Part shown: in pieces, positions 22,344 through 31,835 of the stretch | How positions within the stretch are numbered: position 1 is the stretch's first letter | Layout: the number at the start of each line of letters is the position of its first letter | Assembly (NCBI RefSeq): GCF_016863195.1 | Contig: NZ_BOOK01000038.1 | Location: 104,642 to 168,641 of the forward strand | Reading direction: 5' to 3' | Source: Paraplanobispora takensis | GTDB lineage: Bacteria; Actinomycetota; Actinomycetes; Streptosporangiales; Streptosporangiaceae | DNA: 64,000 nt | Notes under the pieces: generated by a model | Database searches by the model: none | What the model was told of the DNA's origin: nothing | Seen by the model: the letters and a program-made list of their open reading frames with translations, nothing else | Translations under genes and position numbers: made by a program

Positions 22344-22451
22344 GGCGTTAGCCTGCCCGGCAGGCAGCGCTCCTACCGCCGCCTGCGCGAACGGGGGAGG
22401 GGGCGTCCCCCGGCCCCGGGGGGCGGGCCGGAAGGACGCCCCCCGCGCGGC

Positions 22452-22486
22452 GGGAGACCGTCCGTCGCGTCACGGAGCGGTCTCCC
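22452..22486. terminator. Terminator hairpin downstream of the membrane protein gene
   Basis: GGGAGACCG (22452-22460) pairs with CGGTCTCCC (22478-22486), with an inner TCCGT/ACGGA stem, forming a nearly continuous 14-bp hairpin eight bases past the stop at 22495. Confidence 0.75.
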
Positions 22487-22494
22487 GTCCTGCC

Positions 22495-22956
22495 TCAGGA
22501 GCGCCGGACGGCGGCGCGGGGCGACCAGGCCCAGATGAGCACGGCCAGGGTGAGCCCGAACAGGGCCAGGCCGCTGGGCACGTGGGTGCCCAGCAGTTGC
22601 CAGGTGAAGTGCTGACCCATGCCGATCAGGAACAGGCCCAGGCTGGCCAGGGCGGGCCAGCCCGCTCCTCGGCCCGGACGCCAGACCAGGACGGCCGCCA
22701 CGATCTGCAGCAGGGCGATCACATGCACCGCCAGGCCCGCCATGACGTGCGGCTCGGCCAGCATCCCGTCCGCCGGCAGGGCCTGGCCCGTGGCGATGAG
22801 GTCCTTGGCCGTCTGCACGGACTGCCCGGCGAAGGAGGCCGCGGTGACCAGTCCGGCCGCCTGGGCGACGACCAGGACGCGCAGGCCGTACAGCAGCCCG
22901 GTGGAGACGGGCCGGCCCTGCGGGGGCGCGGATCCCTGGGCGATGACCTCCTGCAT
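22495..22956 (-). CDS. Four-helix membrane protein, unknown
   Basis: A 153-residue integral membrane protein. After a short cytoplasmic N-terminus four hydrophobic helices are evident (about 25-45, 68-92, 100-118, 126-146). It carries a histidine (AEPHVMAGLAVHVIALLQ) and an HFTW motif in the membrane region, but no known family is recognised. It lies 66 bases downstream of the response regulator gene on the same strand, so it may be a target or operon partner of that system. Confidence 0.7.
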   Translation of the reverse strand: MQEVIAQGSAPPQGRPVSTGLLYGLRVLVVAQAAGLVTAASFAGQSVQTAKDLIATGQALPADGMLAEPHVMAGLAVHVIALLQIVAAVLVWRPGRGAGWPALASLGLFLIGMGQHFTWQLLGTHVPSGLALFGLTLAVLIWAWSPRAAVRRS

Positions 22957-23022
22957 GGGATGTGTCCTTCCTTCGGTGAGTGGTCAGGAGCACATCGTGG
23001 TCGCCGGGGACGCGGCGCGTCG

Positions 23023-23724
23023 TCACCCTCCGGGGTGACCCGCCGATCCGCCGCGGGGCGGATTGCGCACCGGGCGGAACCCCGCGTCGACCAGCCCGAT
23101 CCGGTGGGCGACCACCGCGGCCTGGATGCGGTTGCGCAGGCCCAGCTTGTCCATGGCGGTGGAGACGTGGGTCTTGACGGTCGTGACGCCCACGTGCAGG
23201 GTGTCGGCGATCTCGGCGTTGGACAACCCCGTCCCGACCAGGGCCAGCACGTCCAGCTCCCGGTCGGTGAGCCCGGCGGGGACGCGCGCGGTGACCTTCT
23301 CCTCGGCCGCCAGCGCCCGCTCCACCACGCGGCGCAGCACCGAGGGGGCCAGCAGCGGCTCCCCGGCCGCGGCGCGGCGCACGGCGTCGACCATCCGCTC
23401 CGGCTCGTCGTCCTTGACCAGGAAGCCGATCGCCCCGGCGCGCAGCGCGGCGTAGACGTTCTCGTCCTCGGCGAAGGTCGTCAGGATCACGATCCGCGCG
23501 GCCGGCCAGGCGGCCAGGATGCGCCGGGTGGCCTCCAGCCCGTCCATCCTCGGCATGCGCAGGTCCATCAGGAGCACGTCGGGGCGCAGCCGCTCGGCGT
23601 GCTGTACGGCCTGCGCACCGTCGACCGCCTCCCCGCAGACCTCCATCTCCCCGGCCGCCTCCAGCAGCATCCGCACGCCCGCCCGCACGAGCGCCTGGTC
23701 GTCGGCGATGACGACCCGGATCAC
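23023..23724 (-). CDS. LuxR/NarL-type response regulator
   Basis: Cytoplasmic two-component regulator of 233 residues. The receiver domain (1-120) begins MIRVVIADDQALVRAGVRM with phospho-acceptor Asp in LLMDLRMPRMDG and the conserved Lys in GFLVKDDEPE. The LuxR helix-turn-helix (about 155-215) reads LTDRELDVLALVGTGLSNAE, then VTTVKTHVSTAMDKLGLRNR. GTG 23724 overlaps the kinase gene by four bases, so it pairs with that kinase. Targets are unknown; the downstream membrane protein is a candidate. Confidence 0.95.
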   Translation of the reverse strand: MIRVVIADDQALVRAGVRMLLEAAGEMEVCGEAVDGAQAVQHAERLRPDVLLMDLRMPRMDGLEATRRILAAWPAARIVILTTFAEDENVYAALRAGAIGFLVKDDEPERMVDAVRRAAAGEPLLAPSVLRRVVERALAAEEKVTARVPAGLTDRELDVLALVGTGLSNAEIADTLHVGVTTVKTHVSTAMDKLGLRNRIQAAVVAHRIGLVDAGFRPVRNPPRGGSAGHPGG

Positions 23725-25493
23725 CGGGTCTCCTCCACCGGACGGTGGACCCCCGCGATGTCGTACTCGCTCACGCTGTCCTGTCGTCCTTCCTCCCGCC
23801 TCCAGGGCAGGATCCTGCGTTGCGGCGTCATGCCGCAAGAATGCGCCGAACTCTCCAGCGGGAGCGTGGCCGCCAGGCGCCAGCCGCCGTCCCCGGTCGG
23901 TCCCGCCGACAGGTCCCCGCCCAGCGCCCGCGCCCTCTCCCGCATGCCCGCGATGCCCTGCCCGGAGGAGGGCAGCGCGTCGCGCAGGGCGGGTGAGGGC
24001 GCCTCCGCCTCCGGGGTGTCGCCGGGCGGGGGCCCGCTGAGCACGTTGACCTGCAGCGCGTCTCCGGCCACCTTCAGCTCCACTACCGCCGAGGTGCCGG
24101 GGCCCGCGTGCTTGAGCACGTTGGTCAGGCCCTCCTGGACGATCCTGGCGGCCGAGGCCCGGGTCACCAGGGGCACCAGCGCGGCCTCGGGACTGGAGCG
24201 CAGCTCCACCCTCAGGCCAGCGGCGTTGACCCGGTCCACCGCGTCGTGCACCACCTCCTCCGGTGCGGCGACGGGGAGATGGGCCAGCTCGGGGTCGCGC
24301 AGCACGTTCAGCAGGCCGCGCAGGTCCTCCAGCACCTGGTGGCCGGTGCTGCGGATGTCGGACAGCGCCTCGGCGACCGGCCCCGACGGCGCGGCGTACT
24401 GGGCGGCGCCGGCCCGCAGCACCATGGCGCCCACGTGGTGGGCCACGATGTCGTGCACGTCGCGGGCGATGCGCTCGCGCTCGGCCAGCAGGTCGGCCCG
24501 GGCCCGCTCGGCCGACAGCTGCCTGGCCTCCTCGGCCATGGCCAGTTGCAGGTCCGCGGCGTCCTTGCGGACGCCGAGGTAGCGGCCGATGATGATCGGC
24601 GCGGCCACCATGGCCAGCAGGGCGGCGATCCGGGTGGGGGTGACCTGCGACATCTCCTCGCCGACGATGTTGAGGGCGGTCACCCCGGTGGCCAGGACAT
24701 AGGCCACGATGGTCCACGACCACGAGGCGCGGGTGGCGAAGACGCCCAGGGTGACCAGGAACAGGCCCTGCAGCGAGTTCGCGGCGAAGCCGGCGTTCTG
24801 ATTGGCCAGCAGGACCAGCACGCCCTGCAGGGCGAAGGCCGTACCCGGCAGCCTGCGCACCAGCCCGGCCGTGATGCCGCAGCCGATCGCGCACCAGCCC
24901 GCCGCCCAGACCGGCAGCGGCCCGTCGTTCCACCTGGTCCAGGTGTCCAGGACCATGAAGGCCACCCCGCCGCCCGCCAGGAGCAGATCGAGGGCGGGAC
25001 GGCGCTCGACCGCGGCCACGGGTTCGATGGGATGGCGCAGATAGCGGCCGACGATGACGGGGATGACCGCCAGGCCCACCGGGAAGTACCAGGCCCCCGC
25101 GGTGAACGCGGTGCCGGGGTCGGCGAGGTTGAAGGCGGTGGCGGTCCCGGCCAGCACCGCGCCGGGCACGATCCGCCGCCACGTGTGCCGGTAGGCCAGG
25201 ACCCCGACCGCGACCGGGATCAGGGTCTGCACGGTGTCGGCGGCGAAGACGCCGAGCCGGTCGCAGACGATGAGCAGGGCCGACTGGTAGAGGCAGATCT
25301 CCAGCGGCCAGCGCCGGACGAATCCCATGGGCGTCCCGGCGAGCAGGGACAGGCCGACCGCGGCCGGCCAGGGCACCGGATCGCCCGTCTTGCCGGAGAC
25401 GAACAGGCCGATGGCGACTGCGGCGCAGGCCAGAAGGACGTCGAACACCGGGCCTCGCGTCCTGGCATCCGGCACCTGAACGCGGGATGTCAT
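23721..25493 (-). CDS. Sensor histidine kinase, multi-pass, HisKA_3 type
   Basis: Kinase partner of the response regulator at 23023. The 590-residue protein has about ten hydrophobic segments in the first 310 residues and no large extracytoplasmic domain, as in intramembrane-sensing kinases. The dimerisation helix ERERIARDVHDIVAHHVG holds the phospho-acceptor His; the ATPase domain has IVQEGLTNVLKHAGPGTS (N box) and SGQGIAGMRERARALGG (G box). After the last ATPase strand about 40 extra residues (TPQRRILPWRREEGRQDSVS and on) extend to the overlap with the regulator gene, which is unusual. Confidence 0.93.
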   Translation of the reverse strand: MTSRVQVPDARTRGPVFDVLLACAAVAIGLFVSGKTGDPVPWPAAVGLSLLAGTPMGFVRRWPLEICLYQSALLIVCDRLGVFAADTVQTLIPVAVGVLAYRHTWRRIVPGAVLAGTATAFNLADPGTAFTAGAWYFPVGLAVIPVIVGRYLRHPIEPVAAVERRPALDLLLAGGGVAFMVLDTWTRWNDGPLPVWAAGWCAIGCGITAGLVRRLPGTAFALQGVLVLLANQNAGFAANSLQGLFLVTLGVFATRASWSWTIVAYVLATGVTALNIVGEEMSQVTPTRIAALLAMVAAPIIIGRYLGVRKDAADLQLAMAEEARQLSAERARADLLAERERIARDVHDIVAHHVGAMVLRAGAAQYAAPSGPVAEALSDIRSTGHQVLEDLRGLLNVLRDPELAHLPVAAPEEVVHDAVDRVNAAGLRVELRSSPEAALVPLVTRASAARIVQEGLTNVLKHAGPGTSAVVELKVAGDALQVNVLSGPPPGDTPEAEAPSPALRDALPSSGQGIAGMRERARALGGDLSAGPTGDGGWRLAATLPLESSAHSCGMTPQRRILPWRREEGRQDSVSEYDIAGVHRPVEETR

Positions 25494-25607
25494 AGGCGAA
25501 CGCTATCCGTCTCCGGCCTCGGATCGCTCCTCCCGGAGAAGGGGCCGTCTCCTCCTAGTGGCCGGAGGATCGGCCGAATGGCTGGTCAACCATCTCAAAA
25601 GAGACCC

Positions 25608-25620
25608 TAATCTTCACTTC
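25608..25620 (+). promoter_or_regulatory. Candidate -10 element for a leaderless methyltransferase mRNA
   Basis: TAATCT at 25608-25613 lies seven bases before the ATG at 25621, with no Shine-Dalgarno between. A poor -35 candidate (TGGTCA, 25583-25588) is 19 bases upstream. Confidence 0.45.
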
Positions 25621-26211
25621 ATGACCAACGACACCACGCTCTTCCTGGGTCAGTGGGTGCGCTCTCCGGGGGTCACCGGAGCGGTGGCGCCGAGCTCCCG
25701 CAGGCTCGCCGAGGCCGTGACGGCGCCGGTCCCCCACCGGGGCGAGCCGGTGATCGTCGAGCTCGGGCCCGGGACCGGCGCGTTCACCGCCGAGATCCAG
25801 CGGCGCCTGGGCGGGCGTGGGCACCACCTGGCGGTCGAGATCAATCCGAAGCTGGCGGAGTTCCTGGCCGCCCGCCACCCCCGGGTGGAGGTCATGGTCG
25901 CCGACGCGGCCACGCTGCCCGGCCTGCTCCGGGAGCGCGGCCTGCCGTACGCCGACGCGATCGTCAGCGGCCTGCCCTGGGCCGCCTTCTCCGACCGGAC
26001 GCAGGGCGAGCTGCTGGACGCGGTGGCCACGGCCATGGGGCCGAACACGGCCTTCACCACCTTCGCCTACAGCTTCGCCAAGCGGCTGCCGCCCGCGCGG
26101 CGCTTCCGCCGGCGGCTGGAGAGCGTCTTCGAGGAGGTCGTCCTGGGGCGTACGGTCTGGGGCAACATCCCCCCGGCCTTCGTCTACCACTCCCGCCGGC
26201 CCCGCGTGTAG
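25621..26211 (+). CDS. SAM-dependent methyltransferase (phospholipid N-methyltransferase-like)
   Basis: Class I methyltransferase of 196 residues. The SAM-binding motif VELGPGTGAFTAEIQRRL is at about 42-60, followed by LAVEINPKLAEFLAARHP (motif II acid) and DAIVSGLPWAAFSD in place of the NPPY-like motif. The length, the N-terminal FLGQWVRSPGVTGAVAPSS and the C-terminal WGNIPPAFVYHSRRP resemble the PmtA/KsgA-like small enzymes often annotated as phospholipid methyltransferases. The acceptor is not proven. ATG 25621 fits a leaderless -10; an in-frame upstream extension to 25558 has no support. Confidence 0.85.
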   Translation: MTNDTTLFLGQWVRSPGVTGAVAPSSRRLAEAVTAPVPHRGEPVIVELGPGTGAFTAEIQRRLGGRGHHLAVEINPKLAEFLAARHPRVEVMVADAATLPGLLRERGLPYADAIVSGLPWAAFSDRTQGELLDAVATAMGPNTAFTTFAYSFAKRLPPARRFRRRLESVFEEVVLGRTVWGNIPPAFVYHSRRPRV

Positions 26212-26332
26212 CCCTCCGTCCGTGCCGCCCCGGCGTCCGCACGGCCGTCTCCGATCGGCGGCGGGAAACACTCGCCCCTGAACCGAACTTCGTTCTACGA
26301 TTGCGCACGCAACTAGAATGGAGTTGATCACG

Positions 26333-27514
26333 GTGGACTTCACGCTCCCGGACAGCGCCCTGGCCGTTCAGCGCGGCATCGCCGACATCTGCGCGCGCTA
26401 CGACCTGGACTACTGGCAGCGCTGCGAGACCGACAAGCGCTGGCCCGAGGAGGTCTGGGCGGAGCTGGCCAAGGGAGGCTGGCTGGGCCTGGCCGTACCC
26501 GAGGAGTACGGCGGGGGCGGACAGGGACTGCTGGAGCTGGCCGTGGCCACCGAGACCCTCTCCGCGTCCGGCTCCGCCGGAGGATCGGCGTTCACCTACG
26601 TCCTCACGCCGGGCTTCGGCGCGATGACCCTGGCCCGGCACGGCAGCCGCCGGCAACGCGAGCAGCTGCTCCCCAGGCTCGCCACCGGCGAGATCGAGAC
26701 CTGCTTCGCCCTGACCGAGCCGGACGCCGGCTCCAACGCCCTGGGCATCTCCACCTTCGCCCGGCGCGACGGCGACGAGTTCGTCGTCAAGGGCCAGAAG
26801 ATCTGGATCACCGGCGTGCAGCGCGCCACCTGGATGCTCCTGGTCACCCGTACCGTCCCGGCCGCCGAGGCCAAGCCCCGCACCCACGGCATGACCGTCC
26901 TGCTGGTGAACGTGCCCGAGGCCGTGGCCGCCGGGCAGCTCTCCTTCCAGCCGATCCCCAAGATGGGCGCCAACACCACCCCGTCCAACATGGTCTTCAT
27001 CGACGACCTGCGCGTGCCGGCCGCGAACGTCGTCGGCGAGGTCGACCAGGGCGCCGCGGTGCTGTGGGACATCCTCAACCCCGAGCGCATCCTGCTGGCC
27101 GCCTCCGCCCTCGGCGGCGCGGAGGTGGCGCTGAAGGTGGCCGTGCAGTACGCCAAGGAGCGCGAGGTCTTCGGCCGCCCGATCGGCGCCAACCAGGCCA
27201 TCGCCTTCCCCCTCGCCCAGGTCAAGGCCAAGATCGAGCTGGCCAGGCTGATGCTCTACAAGGCCGCCTGGCTCTTCGACAACCAGCGGCCGTGCGGCAC
27301 CGAGGCCAACATCGCCAAGCTGACCGCCTCGCAGGCGGCCTGGGAGGCGGCCGACCACGCCTTCCAGACCCACGGCGGCATGGCCTACTCGCTGGAGTAT
27401 CCCGTCGCCCGCCTGCTGGCCGACGCCCGCATCGGCAAGGTCGCCCCGGTCACCGAGGAACTGCTGCTCAACTATCTCGCCACCCAGGTGCTCGGGCTGC
27501 CCCGGAGTTTCTGA
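26333..27514 (+). CDS. Acyl-CoA dehydrogenase
   Basis: FAD-dependent enzyme of 393 residues introducing the alpha-beta double bond in an acyl-CoA or analogous thioester. Markers: FALTEPDAGSNALGISTF (flavin-binding middle domain), GQKIWITGVQRA, and the C-terminal helical domain with REVFGRPIGANQAIAFPLAQ and QTHGGMAYSLEYPVARLLAD. GTG 26333 is preferred since GGAG lies nine bases upstream and it yields the usual MDFTLP beginning; ATG 26318 is a five-residue longer alternative. Located before an SRPBCC gene on the same strand. Confidence 0.92.
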   Translation: MDFTLPDSALAVQRGIADICARYDLDYWQRCETDKRWPEEVWAELAKGGWLGLAVPEEYGGGGQGLLELAVATETLSASGSAGGSAFTYVLTPGFGAMTLARHGSRRQREQLLPRLATGEIETCFALTEPDAGSNALGISTFARRDGDEFVVKGQKIWITGVQRATWMLLVTRTVPAAEAKPRTHGMTVLLVNVPEAVAAGQLSFQPIPKMGANTTPSNMVFIDDLRVPAANVVGEVDQGAAVLWDILNPERILLAASALGGAEVALKVAVQYAKEREVFGRPIGANQAIAFPLAQVKAKIELARLMLYKAAWLFDNQRPCGTEANIAKLTASQAAWEAADHAFQTHGGMAYSLEYPVARLLADARIGKVAPVTEELLLNYLATQVLGLPRSF

Positions 27515-27602
27515 GCCGTTTGCGGCCCGGGCCAGGCTGACGGACGATTGGCTGGTCCGGAAGCGCACGTGAAGGAACGCAGAGGAACGCGAAGGAGCGT
27601 CC

Positions 27603-28019
27603 ATGGCCGTCTACGCCAGCACCGTGATCAACGCACCGGCCGACAAGGTGTGGGACTACCTCAGGGACTTCGCCAACCTGGCCGAGTGGCTGCCCGGCGT
27701 CACCAGCTGCGAGATCGAGGGAGGCGGAGCCGCCGAGCCCGGCGCGATCCGCCGGGCCCAGGCCGGCGACAGCCTGTTCCGGGAGCGGCTGCTCACCCTC
27801 GACGACACCTCCCGGTCGGCGACCTACGAGATCATCGAGTGCCCGCTGCCGGTCAGCAACTACCGGGCCACCTACCGGGTCGCCCCGGTGACCGACAGCG
27901 GCCGCTCCTTCGTCGAGTGGTCGGCCTCCTTCGATTCCGACGACGAGGCGAAGATGAGCAAGATCTTCGCCCGCGGCATCTTCGAGCCCGGCCTGGCCTC
28001 CCTGCACAAGCGCTTCTAG
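27603..28019 (+). CDS. SRPBCC-fold protein (polyketide cyclase/MxaD-like)
   Basis: A 138-residue START-like protein with a deep hydrophobic cavity fold: MAVYASTVINAPADKVWDYL, then FANLAEWLPGVTSCEIEGGG and a long C-terminal helix ending LASLHKRF. Such proteins bind small hydrophobic ligands; the ligand is unknown. The ATG has AAGGAG eight bases upstream. It follows the acyl-CoA dehydrogenase by 88 bases. Its 3' end overlaps the convergent permease gene by four bases. Confidence 0.88.
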   Translation: MAVYASTVINAPADKVWDYLRDFANLAEWLPGVTSCEIEGGGAAEPGAIRRAQAGDSLFRERLLTLDDTSRSATYEIIECPLPVSNYRATYRVAPVTDSGRSFVEWSASFDSDDEAKMSKIFARGIFEPGLASLHKRF

Positions 28020-29476
28020 GGAGTGCCGGGAGGGCTTCCGGGCCCCACCCGGAAGACCCGGATCCGGGAGGTTCCCGCCGCCCGCCCCAGCCTGGAGATC
28101 ACCAGGCCCGCGGCGGCCAGGGCGGCGGGGACCAGCAGGTACGGCCCGCAGGAGGCCAGCAGCACGAGGGTGAAGACCGTGGCCACCACGGCCGTGCGGC
28201 GCCCGGCCCCGGCCAGCAGGCGGGTCGCGGCGGCCACGCCCACCACGGTGACCGCCGCCAGGCAGGCCGAGGTGGCGCGCATGAGCGGGTCGAGCCCGAT
28301 CCCGTATGCCAGCGCCACGGCGGTGAGCACCCCGGACATCAGGGCCAGCGCGGCCAGGCTCCGATGCGGCGCCCTCTCCCCCGGCCCCGGCACGGGAGCG
28401 CCCGCCTCCGGACCCGGCAGAGGGTCACCCGTCTCCGGGCCTCGCAGGGGGTCACCCGCCCCGCCGCCGTCCCGGCCGGCCGGGGCCGGCGGCCCGGCGA
28501 GCCGGGCGGGCAGGGCGCCGTCGCGGGCCAGGGCGGCGCCCAGGCGGGCGCCTCCGGCGACGTAGGTGTTGATCGCGCCGAAGCTCAGCAGCAGGGCCAC
28601 CACCGCGGTGACCGGACGGGCCGCCTGCCCGGCGCCGTGCTCCAGCAGCAGGGCCAGCGGCACCGGCGAGGTCGCCGCCCGCTCGCCCAGCACGCCGATC
28701 GTGGTCACCGCCAGCCCCAGGTAGAGGACGCCGACGATCGCCAGGGTGAGCACGGTGGCCCGCACCAGGTGGCGGCGGGGGTCGGCGAACTCCGCCGACA
28801 GGTGGCTGGCCGCCTCCCAGCCGACGAAGGCGAAGAACAGCACCCCGGCCGCGTGGGCGGCCCCGCTCCAGCCGTGCGGGGCGAAGGGCGTGAACGCCTG
28901 CGGCCGTACGGCGGGCAGGGCCGCGGCGACGGCGGCGACCAGGAGTGCGACCAGCAGCCCGGCCAGGAGCAGTTGCAGCCCGCCGGAGAAGCGCAGGCCC
29001 GCGTGGTTGGCCGCGAACGCCGCGACCAGCAGCGCGCAGGTCACCGCCACGGTGCCGGCCGGTCCCAGGCCCAGGCCCGAGGCGACGTACTCACCGGCGA
29101 TCATGGCGGCGGCCGGCACCCCGATCGGGACGGTGAAGTAGAACCACCACCCGGTCACCGCCGCCGCCCGCGGCCCGAAGGCCCGGCGCGCGAAGGTCGC
29201 CACCCCGCCGCCGTCGGGGAAGCGGCCGCCCAGCGCGGCGAAGGTCAGCGCGACCGGCACGCTGAGCGCCAGCAGGGCGGCCCACGCCACGACCGAGGCG
29301 GGCCCGGCGGCGGCCGCGGCCAGATGCGGCAGGGCCAGCACCCCCGGCCCGAGCACCGCCCCGAGGAACAGCCCCGTCCCCCGGGCCATCCCCAGCCCCG
29401 GACCCGCACTCCGGGCCCCCGCCGCTCGCCACCCCGGCCCCGGACCTGGACCCGGTCTCCGCGCTGTCTCCGGCAT
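28016..29476 (-). CDS. APC-family amino acid permease
   Basis: Cytoplasmic membrane transporter of 486 residues with about 12 helices. The N-terminal signature GLGMARGTGLFLGAVLGPGV, the TM6 region AAGVLFFAFVGWEAASHL and GGVATFARRAFGPRAAAV are typical of APC permeases. A Pro/Gly-rich cytoplasmic loop (about 320-350, PGPEAGAPVPGPGERAP) is present. ATG 29476 is chosen from the frame context; an internal ATG at 29389 just before helix 1 is possible. Divergent from the Lrp-type regulator at 29588, which probably controls it in response to an amino acid. Confidence 0.88.
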   Translation of the reverse strand: MPETARRPGPGPGPGWRAAGARSAGPGLGMARGTGLFLGAVLGPGVLALPHLAAAAAGPASVVAWAALLALSVPVALTFAALGGRFPDGGGVATFARRAFGPRAAAVTGWWFYFTVPIGVPAAAMIAGEYVASGLGLGPAGTVAVTCALLVAAFAANHAGLRFSGGLQLLLAGLLVALLVAAVAAALPAVRPQAFTPFAPHGWSGAAHAAGVLFFAFVGWEAASHLSAEFADPRRHLVRATVLTLAIVGVLYLGLAVTTIGVLGERAATSPVPLALLLEHGAGQAARPVTAVVALLLSFGAINTYVAGGARLGAALARDGALPARLAGPPAPAGRDGGGAGDPLRGPETGDPLPGPEAGAPVPGPGERAPHRSLAALALMSGVLTAVALAYGIGLDPLMRATSACLAAVTVVGVAAATRLLAGAGRRTAVVATVFTLVLLASCGPYLLVPAALAAAGLVISRLGRAAGTSRIRVFRVGPGSPPGTP

Positions 29477-29587
29477 CGTCCACCACCTGTTCCCTCGATC
29501 GGCGACTCGCCAGGGAAGGTAGCCAAACGAGCGTCGAATAAGGCGATCCGCCGAACGTTTGATCAGAATCGGGGCAGAATCATCGGC

Positions 29588-30052
29588 GTGGACGAACTTG
29601 ATGCGGAAATCATCCGCCTTCTCCAGACGGATGCGCGGCAGTCGAACCGGGAGCTCGCCCGTGCGCTCGGGGTGGCCCCCTCGACCTGCCTGGAGCGGGT
29701 CCGGGCGCTCACCCGACGGGGGGTGATCCGCGGCTATCACGCCGACATCGACCACGCGGCGCTCAACCGCGGCGTCCAGGCCATGGTCTCGGTCCAGGTG
29801 CGCCCGTTGAGCCGGGCCGTGATCGAGTCCTTCAAGGACTCCGTCAGCCGCCTGCCGCAGGTGCTGAGCGTCTTCGTGCTGGCCGGCGGCGACGACTTCC
29901 TGCTCCACGTCGCCGTGCAGGACCTGGACCACCTGCACGGCTTCCTGCTCGACCAGCTCAGCCAGCGTCGCGAGATCGCCGGGTTCCGCACCTCGGTGAT
30001 CTTCCAGCGGGTGCAGAACAGCGTGATCGGCCGCCTGCCCGACCCGGCCTGA
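29588..30052 (+). CDS. Lrp/AsnC-family transcriptional regulator
   Basis: Feast/famine regulator of 154 residues. N-terminal helix-turn-helix: [40 protein letters not shown], then [14 protein letters not shown]. The C-terminal RAM domain (about 68-145) carries VMVLAGG-like [20 protein letters not shown] and is the ligand/oligomer part. GTG 29588 lies seven bases after CAGAAT (29575-29580), consistent with a leaderless mRNA. It is divergent from the amino-acid permease gene, a standard regulator/target arrangement. Confidence 0.93.
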   Translation: MDELDAEIIRLLQTDARQSNRELARALGVAPSTCLERVRALTRRGVIRGYHADIDHAALNRGVQAMVSVQVRPLSRAVIESFKDSVSRLPQVLSVFVLAGGDDFLLHVAVQDLDHLHGFLLDQLSQRREIAGFRTSVIFQRVQNSVIGRLPDPA

Positions 30053-30082
30053 CCGGCCCCCGCCGCGGGAGGCGGGGCCCGG
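30053..30082. terminator. Bidirectional hairpin between convergent genes
   Basis: CCGGCCCCCGCC (30053-30064) pairs, with one mismatch, with the inverted sequence at 30071-30082. It lies between the stops of the Lrp gene and the enoyl-CoA hydratase gene. Confidence 0.6.
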
Positions 30083-30092
30083 CCTCGGACGG

Positions 30093-30875
30093 TCAGGTGA
30101 AGCGCGGCGGGCGCTTGTCCCGTACGGCCCGCACGCCCTCGGCCACGTCCGGCCCGGTGAAGCCGAGGAACTCCATGGCCAGGGAGGCGTCGAAGGACGG
30201 CCCCGCCAGGCGGAGCCAGTTGTTCAGGGAGTACTTGGTCAGCCGGATGGCCTCGGCCGACCCCGCGGCCAGGCGGACGGCGATCTCCAGGGCCTTCTCG
30301 TGCACCTGCCCGTCGTCGACGCAGAGGCTGACCAGGCCCATCGCCTCGGCCTGCTCGCCGGTGACCGGCTCGCACAGCAGCAGGTGGTACTTGGCCTTGG
30401 CCAGGCCGCACAGCAGCGGCCAGACGATCGCGGCGTGGTCGCCGGCGGCGACGCCGAGCCGGGTGTGACCGTCGATGATCTTCGCGTTGCGCCCGGCCAC
30501 CGAGATGTCGGCCAGCAGGGCGACCGCGAGCCCGGCGCCGACCGCGGGGCCCTGGATCGCCGAGACGACCGGCTTGGAGCAGTCGAGCACGTTGTAGACG
30601 ATGTCGCGGGCCTCGGTGAACACGCGCATGCGCGTACCGTGGTCGCGCATCATCTCCTCGATCATCGACAGGTCGCCGCCCGCGGAGAAGGCCTCGCCCT
30701 CCCCCCGGACGACGACGGCGCGCACGTCGTCGTCGCGGTCCACGTCGCGCCAGATCTCGGCCAGCTCGCGGTGGCCGGTCATGTCCACCGCGTTGAGACG
30801 GCGCGGCTCGCTGATCACGATCCTGAGGACCCCGTCGGCCGCCCAGTCGATCTTCAGCTTCTCGTAGTCCTTCAC
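30093..30875 (-). CDS. Enoyl-CoA hydratase/isomerase family protein
   Basis: Crotonase-fold enzyme of 260 residues acting on an acyl-CoA. Signature segments: [40 protein letters not shown] (oxyanion hole), [20 protein letters not shown] (second oxyanion hole), and [16 protein letters not shown] Glu in [16 protein letters not shown] is replaced by a less usual context, so the precise reaction is not assigned. GTG 30875 has GAAGGAGG upstream and overlaps the esterase gene by four bases (GTGA), indicating translational coupling. Confidence 0.92.
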   Translation of the reverse strand: MKDYEKLKIDWAADGVLRIVISEPRRLNAVDMTGHRELAEIWRDVDRDDDVRAVVVRGEGEAFSAGGDLSMIEEMMRDHGTRMRVFTEARDIVYNVLDCSKPVVSAIQGPAVGAGLAVALLADISVAGRNAKIIDGHTRLGVAAGDHAAIVWPLLCGLAKAKYHLLLCEPVTGEQAEAMGLVSLCVDDGQVHEKALEIAVRLAAGSAEAIRLTKYSLNNWLRLAGPSFDASLAMEFLGFTGPDVAEGVRAVRDKRPPRFT

Positions 30876-31801
30876 CGGAACGCCTCCTTCAGTCGCGCGG
30901 CGGCGTACTCGCGCGCCTCGATCGCCTGGTCGAAGAAGCCGGGCAGGCCGTAGAAGCCGTGGACGGCCCCCTCGTAACGCCGTACCTCCACCGGCACCCC
31001 GGCCGCCGCGAGCCGGGCGGCGTAGGCCTCGCCCTCGTCGCACAGCGGGTCGCACTCGGCGACGATCACCGTCGCCGGCGCCAGGCCCGCCTTGTCGGCC
31101 AGGCGGAGCGGGGCCAGCCTGGGGTCGGCCGGGTCCCCGCCGTACTGCCGGGCGAACCAGGCCATCTCGTCGGCGCCGAGGCCGAAGCCGGTGGCGTAGG
31201 TCCGGTAGCTGGGGGTGTCCATGGCGACGTCGAGCACCGGGTAGACCAGCACCTGGTGCACCGGCCGCAGCCCGGCGTCCCTGGCCAGCCAGGCCGCCAC
31301 GGCGGCGATGTTGCCTCCCGCGCTGTCGCCGACCAGCGCGATCCGCTCCGGGTCGGCCCCATAGGCCTCGGGCCGGACGAAGACGTCCCTGACCGCGGCC
31401 CAGCCGTCGTCGGCCGCGGCCGGGAAGGGGTGCTCGGGGGCGAGCCGGTAGTCCACCGAGATCACCACCGCGCCGTTGCGCACCGCCAGGTCCCGGGCGA
31501 GCGCGTCGTTGCGGGCCACGCTGCCGAAGACCCACCCGCCGCCGTGGAAGTAGACGATCGCCGGCAGCGGCCGGTCGTCCTCGACGGGCCGGTAGACCCT
31601 GACCGGCACGCCGACCGGGGTCCCGCCGCGCACGAGCTCGTCACGCACGACCGGCAGCGGCACGATCGGCCCCCGCTGCTCGGCGAAGCCGTCCAGGGCC
31701 CGCATTTCGGCGATCTTCTCGGGGGCGAGCTCGGAGAGGGGCGTGCCCAGATCGGTGGGGAACAGCTTCAGGTAGGCCTCGGCCTGGGGGTGCAGCGCCA
31801 T
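30872..31801 (-). CDS. Alpha/beta hydrolase (HSL-type esterase)
   Basis: Hormone-sensitive-lipase family esterase of 309 residues. The oxyanion motif HGGGWVFGS is at about 85-93, the nucleophile elbow [10 protein letters not shown] (Ser about 157), the acid in [14 protein letters not shown], and His in [16 protein letters not shown]. No signal peptide is seen, so it acts in the cytoplasm. It heads a two-gene unit with the enoyl-CoA hydratase. The substrate is not known. Confidence 0.93.
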   Translation of the reverse strand: MALHPQAEAYLKLFPTDLGTPLSELAPEKIAEMRALDGFAEQRGPIVPLPVVRDELVRGGTPVGVPVRVYRPVEDDRPLPAIVYFHGGGWVFGSVARNDALARDLAVRNGAVVISVDYRLAPEHPFPAAADDGWAAVRDVFVRPEAYGADPERIALVGDSAGGNIAAVAAWLARDAGLRPVHQVLVYPVLDVAMDTPSYRTYATGFGLGADEMAWFARQYGGDPADPRLAPLRLADKAGLAPATVIVAECDPLCDEGEAYAARLAAAGVPVEVRRYEGAVHGFYGLPGFFDQAIEAREYAAARLKEAFR

Positions 31802-31835
31802 GATCGCACCATACCCCCCGCCTCCCGGCCCGGTC

